Counted from the first letter of the stretch, positions 24,401 to 39,794 are shown. The stretch is 64,000 bases of DNA from Agelas oroides (GCA_949130485.1 OX422204.1:6448015-6512014), one strand, 5' to 3'. A program made the numbers and translations. Notes: generated from the sequence alone by a model not told the origin.

Positions 24401-27400
24401 TGTCTCGTGTATGGGGTAGTACAGCTACAGTCAGTGTGGATACATATGCATGGACTAAGCTTTACACTAAAATCATGAGCTGGATTTCTGGCGTTTATAA
24501 GTGCCGTTTGCGCATGGCCCTTACCTCGGAAGCGACCTCAACGACCATGATCGAAATTTGTACTGCCTGTGGGCAGCCTGCCGTTCATGATCTGTAGCAC
24601 GCAGCACATACAAACAAAGAGTAAGTTGCCATGCGTACTTCAACTTCAGTCATCTCAGCTCCGGGTCACCGACGTTGCACTCTGGCAATAGCCGGGCCTT
24701 CACCTACCGAGTGCATGAGCTCGATCTTCGTAATATTGAAATTTAAACGCGCTCATTTAAAAATTTACGGTATATGGCCGCAAGCAAGCAAGCAAGCAAA
24801 CATGCACACGCACGTGCGCAATGCAGTCCCACTAGTGTGGGGCTCTCAGGCTCGCCCCAATTAAACAACTTAAGTAGACATGCCATGGGGTTATGAGGCA
24901 GTAGCTAAGAAGTGTAAAACTGAAGTAACTGTTTTGCATGTTGATAGCTCATTTTTACTGAAATTATAGGAACTGCTTCAACTGTACTGGACCCAAGTTT
25001 GTACAGTGTATCGCTGCAGTCATCTACTTCATACATTGCTACCATCAATGTATCAGATAGTGTTCACTATGGAGAGTGGCAGCTGAACTTGACTGTATAC
25101 AGTGGTCCCTACACTGTTCGAATTGCAGCAATAACAGACCTCACGTTTGAATACACACTCTACAGATTTGATCTCTCCTCTAGTTACGGCTTTACAACTG
25201 TTGAAGGCAATCCTCAGCAAGGTAAGCTTTCACCTAATGTCTCTCTACTTATAGCAGTGTCTTTATATATCACAGCAAAAACATTTGGGTTACTTCAACC
25301 ACATTTTAGGTTGTCTGAGTTGCATCATTGTGACCAAGGAATGCTACCAAATAGGTTTTCTTGAAAGTTCATTGAGGAGCTTTTTCAGTTCCATTAGTTA
25401 GCCTCATCTTTCAGAAGACTTATTTGGCTACATTCCTGGCATTACTACCACAACCATGCAACCAAGGAACTATCCAGGGGAAGCTGTGTAAGATCAAGAA
25501 AGAAACAACAAACCTCACCAGAAATGAAAGGAGATACTAATTTAACAAAAAAGGAATGCTTATAATCTGAAAGACTTAGTTGAGAAGCTTCCCTCTTTTG
25601 TTAAATTATTATCTCCTTTCAGAAAGCCTATAAATCAGCATTTCTGGTGACGTTTGTTGTTTCTTTCTTTGATCCTACCCAGCTTCCCCTGGATAGTTCC
25701 TTGGTTGCATGGTTGTGGTAGTAATGCCAGGAATGTAGCCAAATAGGTCTTCTGAAAGATGAGGCTAACTAATGGAACTGAAAAAGCTCCTCAATGAACT
25801 TTCAAGAAAACCTATTTGGTAGCATTCCTTGGTCACACTGATGCAACTCAGACAGCCTAAAATGTGGTTGAAGTAACCCAAATGCTTTTGCTGTGTACAA
25901 TTTGCTATGTGTACATTAATTCCATCAGGCGAAAGACTTCTTCTGTTTGTTCAAACACAAAATGAGATTGAGGGAACCAGTTTCAACCGTGCCTCACTAT
26001 TGGACAACAGTGGTGATGTAGTGGAGACACTAAACTTAACATCTGCAGGTGATGGGGGATATCTTGCATCGGATCTTTTTATACCCCCTGAAACATTCCA
26101 ACTACAAATACATGGATTTGATAGCAATGGAAATCCTATCTCTCGGATCAGCTCTTCTGGTGTGCAGACAGTAGATGTAGACCTAAGGCTTGGTAAGCTA
26201 CCACAATATTTGTAGCAATTTGTCCCTTGACACTAGCATTAAATTATTATATAAGTATCACCATAGTACAAAGCTATACCGGAAATATCACAAGTTTGTT
26301 GCCGCCTGTGTTGTTACGAGTGTGCAGCATGAGTAACAATGCCAACGGCAGCAAACGAGTGATATTTTTTCTGGTATGGCTTGGTACTATGGCAATAATG
26401 ATTTTATCATATACGAACCTTCAATTTCATTGCACGTTCAGACTCAGTGCTGATATGCACATGACGTAGTACTGATATAGTATGCAGTACTGATACGGAT
26501 TCGCATGTGACTCGTAGTAAATCTGCATGTAGCTACAAGGCTTCCCCAATGACTCCATACATTTGTGTGAGTTTTAGATGATAATTAATGTTATTTCTTC
26601 CTGTCTTTGAAGAGCTCTGCATGGGGCATTTCCATTGTATATTCATGCTGCTCAAATTACTTGGCAATGAATGATAAACCCATCCCATTTTTAGAGTCAT
26701 TGGTTCTAGAATACTGTATCAGTTTGTGTATATGCCATCAATGGCATCATGCAATGTGGGACCTGCTTGAGTTTGCAGTACTAAAGTAATGCATAGACCA
26801 CAGTTCAAGCCTGAGTATAGTTAGTATGGCAGCTTAAAATTGTGTGAAATTGGGCTACTATAGTAGAAAAGCAGCTGCAGTTACTGATCTGACTCAGAGT
26901 ACATTCCTTGCAGGTAAAGGTCAGTCAGAGTTCAACACCCTGTTTCCAGGAGATGAAGGAAATGTGACACTGGAACTTTACAACCTTGGTGCAAGCCGTA
27001 ACTTTACAATTGAAGTGACTGCTGATAGAGATGCATCCTCCCTCAATGACTCTCTAAACCAATTCAACTTCAGTGTAAACCCAGAGAGAGTGTTTGTAGC
27101 TGAGAATGAAACAACCATGATTGTCATCACAGTCATAGCTCCTGAAAATGCTACTGATGGTACAGGAGTAACGCTTACTGCTACAGCTTCATCTGATGAA
27201 GGAGAGAGTGACTTTGTTGCTTTTGAGGTGACTGTGAGCACAATTCCACCTCCTGAAGATACGGAAAATGTAAGCCTTACTACACTGCCAGCATTCTTCT
27301 AGAATTCCATAAGCTACTTATAATCAGAATATTTTGAGGGTGAACTTTTTTGTTTTGTATTCACATATCTGTTGCTATTTACAAACCAATAATCTCCATC

Positions 27401-27682
27401 CCAAAAACAATCACTTTGAATGATCAAATCAAGCTATCTAATATATTATTAAGTAACAAAACTAATCTCTTTGAGAGATTTCCATATTAGGCAATTCGAC
27501 AATGTACAATTCATATAATGATTAGAACCACGGCAGATGAGAGCAACAAATAATTATAAACATATTATGTTACACCTCATTAAATATTGCAGGACTACTA
27601 TGATGCTGGCATCCAGGTGAGAGTAGGAGTGTGGTGCATCCTGGCAGTGGTGGCATGTATGATGATACTGTCCCCTTTCTAA
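21497..27682 (+). CDS. VWA7/hemicentin-like secreted or membrane-anchored protein, copy 2
   Basis: Exons 21497-22709, 23426-24010, 24970-25221, 25929-26192, 26914-27269 and 27593-27682 give 920 codons (919 aa). Exons 2, 3, 4 and 6 are exactly as long as in copy 1; exon 5 is 24 bp longer, adding eight residues around RDASSLNDSLNQ. Signal peptide about 1-22, H167-TLQDFYSHSNWVE, MIDAS DTTGSM at D358, TDAPPSD, basic KRKRS, the same beta-rich C-terminal half and the same terminal hydrophobic anchor (ILSPF). Every motif kept in copy 1 is kept here, so both look functional. Introns differ strongly because mobile elements entered this copy (24151-24861, 25271-25895, 26257-26398). It may bind matrix ligands through the VWA domain; this is inferred from the family. 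Confidence 0.88.
24151..24861. mobile_element. Inverted-repeat element with ATTG..GGGCGAGCCTGAG ends (intron 2, copy 2)
   Basis: The left end GGGGCGAGCCTGAG is inverted at the right as CTCAGGCTCGCCCC. A second copy at 44858-45385 shares the interior (for example GAAATTTGTACTGCCTG and GGGCAGCCTGCCGTT). No transposase ORF is present. The matching intron of gene copy 1 lacks it. Confidence 0.85.
25271..25895. mobile_element. Foldback element with ~280-bp arms (intron 3, copy 2)
   Basis: Starts CACAGCAAAAACATTTGGG and ends with its inverted form CCCAAATGCTTTTGCTGTG. The arms meet near 25550-25590. The matching intron of copy 1 is only 101 bp and lacks it. A relative with the same ends sits at 63432-63828. 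Confidence 0.9.
26257..26398. mobile_element. ~142-bp palindromic element (intron 4, copy 2)
   Basis: Imperfect palindrome with ends TATCACCATAGTACAAAGC and its inverted form, and a GTTACGAGTG/GAGTAACAATG centre. A better-preserved copy lies at 52505-52651 and a partial one at 52828-52895. Confidence 0.85.
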
Positions 27683-27743
27683 CTTACAGCTAATACTGAG
27701 CTGCTGTGTGTAGGTAGTATAGCTAGTAAACAACATTCTATAC

Positions 27744-27783
27744 TCAGACTCATACCCAGGCTACGTGGCCTGGGTATGAGTCT
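27744..27783. mobile_element. 40-bp minimal palindromic element
   Basis: Nearly perfect palindrome around GGCTACGTGGCC with GACTCATACCCAGG arms. Flanked by ATTCTATAC and ATTCTGTAC (8 of 9 identical). It belongs to the 9-bp-duplication family. Confidence 0.75.
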
Positions 27784-29324
27784 ATTCTGTACTGTAAGTT
27801 TTATCTTTCAAAGTACTGATTAGGTGTATTGCTATTTCCTTTTTTGTTCCAGCTATAGCACTAATATCACATGTTAGTATAGGTACATAGCTATATAGCA
27901 AACAACTTGATTTTGAGTGAGTTTCTTTTATTTTTCCACCCCTTCAACATATATGTAATATATATTGTGGGATAGTTAGATATAGATAGTTGATTTATGC
28001 CGCCAAGGACTAGGACAAAATTTCAGGATACATATGCAAGCAGGTAACTTGGGCTGCATATATCACTGATTTAGTCTGCCAACAACAGTGATCAAATTTC
28101 ACCTCTGTACGAGATCAGTGTGTGCAGACAGTGGATATAGACAGTGAGCTACCATAATGAATACTCAATTGAAGAGCTCTGCATGGAGCAGTCCTATTGT
28201 ACAGTCATATCGTGCTTCTCAAATTACCTGACAACAAACAATAACACCATCCATGGTTATCGGTGCATTGAGCTATGAATATCAGTACAATCCTCCCATC
28301 CCTGTACTACACCAACCTGCATGCATGCACGTGTCACCAGTTTGTTGTTGTTGTTGTTGTTGTTATTTTTCAGGTCCTTTTGGGAAGCAGATAACATGAC
28401 AAATACTGGAGAGGAGCCCGGGAAGAAGGCTGCTGGTCAGCTGTTAGTACAGTGACTGCACATATTAGTGAAGCACCCAAAGGTAGACATGACAAGATTG
28501 ACAACCCTTCGGGTAATTTCCACCCTGCCCACATGCCTAGGCTAGTGATGATATTTTTATTGCATGTGCAGTAAAAGTTGACATCATCATGTACAGTGAG
28601 TCTTGCTGGCATTTCAGTCAACAGTCCGGATGTGAATGTGCACCGTTTGTTGAAGGGTTCATCTGAGTATTGAATAATACAGGCTATATTAATTTTAGAT
28701 TTTCAGTCTATACATATGAAGTGATTTTCAGGCCAGAGGAAGCATCAAGCAGTCTTACTAGGCTTGTTCCCAGCCTCTACCACCTCCAGTTGCATGTTCT
28801 TAGCTAATGTTATGTCTTTGAACAGCTTTGTGTGGGGCAACTGTTGTAGATTCATGCTTACTCAAATTACCTGGCAATGAATGATGAACCATCCCATGAT
28901 ATTTTGGAGTCATTGGCTCTACAACGTGTAACAACAGCATGCATGTGTAATGCCACAAGTAGCAGTGAGTCTTGATAGTCCCATGATGTGAATGTGCACC
29001 GTTTGTTAAATTTTACCTGAGTATTGAATAATACAGGCTATATTTAGATTTTCAGTCCACATAATATGAAGTAAATGTCAGGAAGCATCAAGCGGTCTCA
29101 CTAGGCTTGTTCCCAGCCTTTACCACCTCCAGCTTTCACTGCTGACAGGATCGTAAGAGTCTGGAATGGAAACAACTAGGTGATTTAGGAGTGAGCCCAA
29201 GTACAAGGAATGTGTCTAGCTATGCTTGACATTGTCAAACAGACTAGCAGGATCATGTTTTATTGAAAATGACTTCTATAAATAGAATCCAGCAGTTGAT
29301 CATCTACGTATTTATAGCGTGCAG

Positions 29325-29362
29325 TAGCCTCGTATCCAGGCCCGGGCCTGGGAACGAGGCTA
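29325..29362. mobile_element. 38-bp minimal palindromic element with an empty site in the paralogous flank
   Basis: TAGCCTCGTATCCAGG plus its inverted form GGGAACGAGGCTA. The flanks AGCGTGCAG and AGGTGCAG are near copies of each other. The related DNA at 13721-13735 reads straight through AGCGTGCAGGCGAAGG without the element. This shows an insertion at one copy after the duplication. Confidence 0.85.
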
Positions 29363-30010
29363 AGGTGCAGGTGAAGGTAGGTCAAGCAGAATGCAACGTA
29401 CTATTTCCAATAATGTGACACTAACTTTCACAATGCAAACAGAGTTGAAGTGACAGTATAAGTGTTGACATTGCTTGTGAAGTTGCGTATATATTTACAC
29501 AAGCCATTTACTAGCCTCGTTCTCTGGCTTTCCTCTGGTAATTGATTGCTTGTAGTATGGCAAGATTCACCAGGCCTTCTTCCTCCATTTTCACAGCATT
29601 TTGCATACGTAAGATTGGCAGGCTTTCTCTCTCCATTTTTGCATAATGCAAAAACTGAATGGGGAAAATCTGGGAACGAAGCTAGTCATTTTCAGCGCAC
29701 TGTACCAATTCCCAGTGTCCCCACATGACATTGAGGCATCGTCATTACCGGACCTTAGTCTGGGAAGACAGACCCGAGCGCGCAGCTTCGCCATGCAGGC
29801 CATATGCATACTGCTCAGCCCCACCCCCTTTGCGCGCAAAGTGCAGCAGGTCAAAGGACGGTTACTACGCATGCGTAGAAGTGCTAGGGGAGAGAAAAAC
29901 GCGTGTTGTGGTCTGCTTGGAGCAACGGTTGAAAATCGCCCTTTGAGGGTGCTCACCACTCCACGGTGGAACTAGCTGACTAGATCTTTAGTTTCAGAAT
30001 TCTTCAAGAA

Positions 30011-33931
<3,921 letters not shown>

Positions 33932-35418
33932 CACCCCTGCACCCCACTACACTAGTGCAGCAGCATCGTGCCTTTACAGTGCTTTAAAACCGTTTTGCTA
34001 GTTGTCGTGTTAGTGGTGTATTTAAATATCACACTTCTGCATCCTCACACCCACACTCCTCACACTTCTGCCTCCTCACACCCCTCACACTCCTCACACT
34101 CATGCATCCCCGCTCCTGATGCACTATTTTCATAATTTTTTGGCATTTTGTAGCCATTAATTTTAACCCCTGTTAATTTTTATTTTATAGCTATCTATAT
34201 ACTTGCCAATAAAAACCCTCATCAAATCAACCAATCATTTGATTGGTTGGTTCCACACTGATTCATACATTACCACACATTTTCACCTCTAATGCACCAT
34301 ACACTTGATGACAATTCTTCACAAAACACACATTTTTCATCATACAACTGTACGAATTTTTTCTATCACATAACTTTTGTGTATTTTGTGTATGCACCTT
34401 ATCCCATCTGCTAGCAGATCTAGCTACATATACCTGTACACTCAAGAACAGGTAGCTAAATTTTGATGTTTGTAACCGACAAAAACGCTATTCTCTCTGA
34501 AGCTGTTCACCTGCCAAGTCCCAGGTGTGTGTGAACCGTTGATTTGCTAGTGAGAAACAACTGTAACATTTTCCGGTTGTACAAACAGTTCCCCCTAGAA
34601 ACAAAATGATTTGACAAGTTTGTGATTGATTGACTATTGATTACTGATATTCAAATTGATTGATTGACTATTGATTACTGATATTCAAATTGATTGAGTG
34701 AATATTGATTACTGATGATTTGTTAAGTGAATATCAATTGTCAATTCAAATTGTTAGTTTAGTTGTAGTTTAACTTAAAAAGAGTCGGTATCGATACTCT
34801 TTTTAACTACAACTAAACTAACAATTTGAATCTGTAGCTTAAACTAAAACTAAAATAGTGTTAACTTCACCTATGCCACAGTAAACTCTGCTATTACCTA
34901 TACCAATAGATTGCCTGCATGCTAAAACCAGGCAGAATCTAATGAATTTGGGGGGGGGGGGGGGGGAGTACAACTTCACAGTAACTTAATAAGTGCATGT
35001 AAATCAGCTAGAAACAGTTCCAGGTAGCTAAAGTCCAGTGCAGCAGCTGAGCAGTAATAGTTGTGCTAAATTCCTTCTCAATTCTACCAAGTTCTTTGCT
35101 TAAAGACACTATTCAGTAATGTTACAAAAATATTGTGCATACATGAGTATCAAGGATGAGACGGCTTATTTTGCCAAGAAGCAAGATTAGCGTCAGTTGC
35201 CCTCGGTGGAGCAACATGCCAAAAAGGACTTCTGGGATGTTCAGCAGCACGTTCGGCGGCATGCTGCTCGGCAGCACACTCAAGCCCTGACGGGTTTCTG
35301 CTGCACAGCACAGGATCCTGGGTCTTTGTGCTAATGATGTCATCGTGTGTCGGCAACAGGAGTCACATCCTTCCTGAGAGATGTTTCGCTTTGTTCAGAC
35401 ACTGGAATGAGAGGTGCT
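33932..35418. other. 3' region of coiled-coil gene copy 1 and spacer
   Basis: Includes 3' UTR with CACACTCCTCACAC words, AATAAA at 34208-34213, and a palindrome at 34744-34831 (arms around GTTAGTTTAGTTGTAGTT, centre CGGTATCG). A G-run of about 20 lies at 34950. At 35200-35430 there is a segment that resembles 38860-39130. I could not find a first exon for the downstream copy here. Confidence 0.5.
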
Positions 35419-35438
35419 GTGTGTGTGTATGTGTGTGT

Positions 35439-35469
<31 letters not shown>

Positions 35470-35471
35470 CA

Positions 35472-35501
<30 letters not shown>
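35419..35501. repeat. (TG)n followed by (CA)n
   Basis: A TG tract switches to a CA tract at about 35470, so the transcript could fold back on itself. It lies just upstream of the second-copy exon at 35534. Confidence 0.9.
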
Positions 35502-35504
<3 letters not shown>

Positions 35505-35533
35505 TGTTAATAGATCCCTTTTACGGTTTCAAG

Positions 35534-36211
35534 TGATACCCGCCCAAGTTCATGACATAGACGATCAGGATGTGCAGGTAAAGGAGGTGGGGTGGGTGGG
35601 TGGATGCGAAAGAGGGGAGGAATGGAGGGGAGGGAAGAAGGAGAGAGAGGGGTGGACGGAAGGAGGTAGGGAGGGAGGATGGGAGGGAGAGAGGGATGGA
35701 CAGAAGGAGGATGGGAGGGAGAGATGGATGGACAGAAGGAGGATGGGAGGGAGAGAGGGATGGACGGAAGGAGGATGGGAGGGAGAGAGGGATGGACGGA
35801 AGGAGGATGGGAGGGAGAGAGGGATGGACAGAAGGAGGATGGGAGGGAGAGAGGGATGGACGGAAGGAGGATGGGAGGGAGAGAGGGATGGACGGAAGGA
35901 GGATGGGAGGGAGAGAGGGATGGACGGAAGGAGGATGGGAGGGAGAGAGGGATGGACAGAAGGAGGATGGGAGGGAGAGAGGGATGGACGGAAGGAGGAT
36001 GGGAGAGAGAGAGGGATGGACGGAAGGAGGATGGGAGGGAGAGAGGGAGGGACACAGAGTTGTTGGTAGTGGCAAGGGAAGTGTTTGCAGCAGTTGTATA
36101 GGTGGTCCTCCTGAAGAGCAGGAGAAGAGGAGAAATATCTCAATTATCAGCTGACATGTCCTGCTCACAGGTATATTATTCTTTTGTAACAAAGCAGTAT
36201 AATCTTTTTTT

Positions 36212-36245
<34 letters not shown>

Positions 36246-36406
36246 TAGCAAGTCTGAGCTTGCCCACAACTGCGTGCTATTTGTGTGTATGCAACTGCAG
36301 TGGTATACTGTATCATCTTCTTGAATGCAGGTCGTACCAGCATTGTCTAATGTCTCGGATTCTACTGCACAACCTGTTCAAGTAGTTCCTCAAATGAAGG
36401 TGTGTT

Positions 36407-36451
<45 letters not shown>

Positions 36452-37697
36452 GTGCGTGTGTGTGTGTGCGTGTGCATGTGTGCTGCTATACTAGTCTCAT
36501 GCCCAGACCATTTGCATATGCTGTGCAATACGGAGGGTCTGGTGTTTTGAGTGCCTTCTTAGACAGTATTATGCCATAGTCACCACCTTGTCTGTCGCTC
36601 AGAACTCTTAAACCCTCTTTTTCACATGTATGAGAGGGTCTACATGGGGATCTCAGATTATTGTCCTACTAGCCTCCTTCCCAGGCCCCGCCCAGCTTTT
36701 CATCGCTTGCAGTACGAAAAAGTGGGGAGAGCCTGGTATCTTTTCTCATGTGAGCATGATGTTATCAAAATTGAAAAATATTAACAGGCTGCGTTTTGCG
36801 TATTGTTCAACTCAGCTAGTTAGCCCTCTCCCACTTTACCCTACTGCAAGTGACAGAAAGCTGGGTAGGGCCTAAGGCTATGAACAAGTTCATGTAAAGG
36901 CAAGGCTGGTTGTCACGTGACCCAAGGGTACTGATAAGGAGGTGCAGTCCCAGGGGAATCCCCTGTGATGTGGCTTGTAGAGGTACACAGTGTTTGTGTA
37001 GAAACAGCAATAATTGGTACACCTGGCATCTTTGGTTCAAGACCCACAAGTATGCCCCGCTTTCTATCACTTGCAGTATGGTAACACAGGAGAGGGCCTG
37101 GTATCTTTTCTCATGAGAGAAACATCAGAATGGCAAGGATGGTATGTAGAAAGGGTGTAATTGTGTGGAAAGGCCCCAGGTTTGATTCCCAGCTTGGTCC
37201 CTATGAATTTTCTTTCTCCTAACTTAGCTTACATCCTCCTTAGAACCGCCAGCTATAATCTCATGCACATTTACATCAAATTGACACAAAAAAAAAAACA
37301 GTACAATTCCTCACTATCAATGCGCTGTCGGTTTCAATTGATGTGCAGTTTGTTGTGTATTGCCTGCAGGCACCACCAAGAGAGAACGTTGGAGCAAAGT
37401 GTGATTGGAATGCAACACACTTTCAGTGCATATGTGGCAGAGTTACGTGAGAGGGTGTCCATTTTGGAACAGAGCATGCAGCAACAGCTAAGGGAAGGAA
37501 ATTGTATCGTACCTGATTCACCCAACGATCAAATCGAAACTCCACCAGCCACCCAGCCTCCATACTTTGATTTCTCTTATCACCAGAATGAGACCATCCC
37601 TCCCAGCCACTACCTGCACTGTCCTCTATACTTTTCTTCCAATCTCCCCTCCCACACACCCCATTCTTCCCCGCCCCTCACCCCACCCCCTGGGTAG
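35534..37697 (+). CDS. Coiled-coil, proline-rich protein, copy 2 (partial or altered)
   Basis: Three exons match copy 1: 35534-35577 (one codon shorter), 36331-36399 (nearly identical) and about 37370-37697. The last exon is well conserved downstream (VAELRERVSILEQ, IVPDSPNDQIETPPATQPP, SSPPLTPPPG then stop). No first exon is found. At the usual acceptor of the last exon (start 37370) the expected phase leads into a wrong frame, because a deletion in this copy removed part of the exon start. An AG 13 bp downstream (exon start 37383, AGAACGTTGGAG) would restore the frame. Either this copy uses a shifted acceptor or it is a decaying pseudogene. The long conserved frame favours recent function. 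AATAAA lies at 38066-38071. Confidence 0.5.
35640..36055. repeat. 32-bp purine-rich minisatellite, about 12 units
   Basis: The unit contains GATGGACGGAAGGAGGATG and GGAGGGAGAGAG and repeats every 32 bp (CAGAAGGAGG at 35701, 35733). 32 is not a multiple of three, so long ORFs appear in several frames on both strands; none is a gene. The matching intron of copy 1 (31140-31290) is purine-rich but not expanded. Confidence 0.95.
36209..36243. repeat. Poly-G run of about 34 bases
   Basis: A T-run passes into an unbroken G-run in the intron just before the exon at 36331. It could form a G-quadruplex. The true length is uncertain, because such runs are often misread. Confidence 0.85.
36400..36482. 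repeat. (TG)n tract at the splice donor of copy-2 exon 3
   Basis: Starts at the donor GT (AATGAAG then GTGTGTTGGTGTG), as in copy 1 at 32206. Confidence 0.9.
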
Positions 37698-37804
37698 CAC
37701 ACCTGCACCTTACTACACTAGTGCAGCAGCATCATGCTTTTACGATGCTTTGTCATTAAACATTGAAAACTAGTTTTTCATTTGTACTTTGATTGCAGGT
37801 GTAT

Positions 37805-37995
37805 TTACTTGCACCACACTTCCACACATTTCCCCTCACACCCCCCACATTTCCCCTCACACCCCCCACATTTCCCCTCACACCCCCACATTTCCCCTCA
37901 CACCCCCATATTTCCCCTCACACCCCCCACATTTCCCCTCACACCCCTCGCATTTCCCCTCACACCCCCGTATTTCCCCTCACACTCACATTCCC
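37805..37995. repeat. ~20-bp CACATTTCCCCTCACACCCC tandem repeat
   Basis: About nine units with small length differences (19-21 bp) in the 3' UTR of the second coiled-coil gene copy. Copy 1 has a looser set of CACACTCCTCACAC words in the same place. Confidence 0.9.
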
Positions 37996-38071
37996 ACTCC
38001 TCCCCTTTTGACACACCTTTTTTTTTTTTGCAAAACTCTTATTTTTTTATAGTTGTATACCTCCCAATAAA

Positions 38072-39141
38072 ATTCCTCATCAATTTGACCAATCATTTGA
38101 TTGGTTGATTTCACATACTTGATTCATACATTTATAATCATACATTTTCAACTGTTTATGCACCATGCTGTTTGTTATGACAATTCTATCTCACTTTTTT
38201 GTATTTGTGTACTGTCTGCTATATGCAGATCACATTTACACCTGTACACTCAAAGAACAAGGAGACAACTTTTGTGGTTTATAACCAACTGGCATGAATG
38301 CAACTCTTTCCAATGTTCATTGCAGTCAACACCATAGGTGTGCGAACCGTTATGCTGAGGGAACAATTACTTTCAGGTCATAGGAACATTTCCCCTTTCA
38401 CCCCCTCTAGTCATTATGACTGATTTGATTGATTGATTGATATTAATTGATTGATTCATTATCGTTTGTGTATCCCTCCCTCGAGGGATAGTTACATCCC
38501 TCCAAGGAGAGTGGTCTTGAACATTGGTGTCAAGCCACTGATGCCAATTTATAAAACAACCTGGGGGGGCAGGCACTTTTGTGTGACACTGAGGAAATGA
38601 ATTTCCTGTATTGTAGTAATGTATAACCTATATCCCTCCATCATGCAACTTAATTGTTGTAAAAGGTATGAGTGACTAGCCCAACAATTATTATAGTCTA
38701 GAAACATTTCAACACTAGTATGAGACAGCAGCAATCATTAAAGTTAATTACAGTCTAGAAACATTTCAACACTAGTATGAGACAGCAGCAATCATTAAAG
38801 TTTATCTTCAACAACGTAAAAGGATGAGACAGTCGTCTTGTCAAGACTACTAGTCAGATGCAGCAACACTTTCGAAGCCACTGGCGAAAACGACTCCTAG
38901 GACGTTGTGCAGCAACACGTTGCTCAGCAGTGGTAAGTTGCTCTGAAGCATGCTGAGTGGCGTCACACTGCTCTGACAGGTTTTTGTCATACAGCACAGA
39001 ATCCCATATCCTTGCGCTTACGAGGTTACTGTGTGGCTGTGTATTTACAATAGGAGTCATGTTCCAGAGAGCTGTTGTGTCGCTTTGCTCAGACATGTAC
39101 ACTGTAACAAGAGGTGTGTATGTAGCGTGCAAGTGTTTGGT
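38072..39141. other. Spacer with a 57-bp doublet and a third partial repeat unit
   Basis: A 57-bp unit (TCTAGAAACATTTCAACAC, then GACAGCAGCAATCATTAAAG) occurs twice at about 38695-38803. About 38860-39130 resembles 35200-35430, which marks the start of a third, truncated copy of the tandem unit. On the minus strand both segments keep a related frame (DPVLCSRN/DSVLYDKN, EQHAAE/TQHASE). No gene is established. Confidence 0.45.
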
Positions 39142-39168
39142 GTGTGTGTGTTTGTGTGTGTGTGCGTA

Positions 39169-39215
<47 letters not shown>

Positions 39216-39268
39216 ATGTGTGTGTGTGTGCGCGCATGTGTGTGTGTGCGTGTGTGTGTGTGCACGTG

Positions 39269-39305
<37 letters not shown>

Positions 39306-39373
39306 ATGTGTGTGTGTGTGCGTGTGCATGTGTGTGTGCATGTGTGGTGTGTGTGTGTGTGTGTGTGTGTGTG
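39142..39373. repeat. (TG)n tract with GCGTG/CATG interruptions
   Basis: About 230 bp of TG repeat. It follows the truncated third unit in the same way as the tract at 35419. Confidence 0.95.
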
Positions 39374-39589
39374 AGTGACACTGCAATCTTGAAACAGGAT
39401 ACTGCAACCTGATTTAGGCACACTCCCCAGTGAACCATTTAAATTTTGGTCAGGCAAACTGATATTCCATGGCAGTCCTGTACAACTTGCAAAAACTTTG
39501 GAGCAGGTGCTTTTACCAATGCCATGCCCCAAGCAAGAGAATTGATTGATTCCATAAAGGCCTAATTTAGCAAGTACTAATTAACTACG

Positions 39590-39715
39590 TAATAGTTATA
39601 TCCCTCCCTGGGGGGTGGTCGTTTTACACATTGGTGTCAGGCTATGCCCGACACCAATGTACGCCCCACACCAATGTGTAAAACGACCACCCCCCAGGGA
39701 GGGATATAACTATTA
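39590..39715. mobile_element. Foldback element with TAATAGTTATATCCCTCCC ends
   Basis: Near-perfect palindrome of about 126 bp around a short CAGGCTATGCCCGAC centre; arms include CATTGGTGTCAGG type sequence. A degenerate relative lies at about 38470-38545. Confidence 0.85.
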
Positions 39716-39718
39716 TAT

Positions 39719-39794
39719 AACCTGTTACCTAGGCAACATCACTGTACAAGAGACATATGGGCAACATTCTTAGATGTTGCCTAGGTAACAGGTT
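39719..39794. mobile_element. 76-bp element with AACCTGTTACCTAGGCAACAT ends
   Basis: Inverted ends AACCTGTTACCTAGGCAAC and GTTGCCTAGGTAACAGGTT with about 35 bp between. No coding capacity. Confidence 0.8.

Larger units (their letters stand above)
27683..30010. other. Gene-free region downstream of VWA7-like copy 2
   Basis: About 28108-28280 and 28811-28940 are two decayed pieces that resemble the end of exon 4 and the start of intron 4. About 28620-28800 and 28975-29130 form a direct repeat with a period of about 355 bp. About 28460-28680 and 29100-29690 are related to the palindrome arms. Two 38-40-bp palindromic elements are listed separately. The last 300 bp probably contain the promoter of the next gene. 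No gene is seen. Confidence 0.55.

Noticed and set aside
35507-36267. Several overlapping 140-250 aa reading frames on both strands
   Set aside because: All are translations of the 32-bp purine-rich minisatellite.
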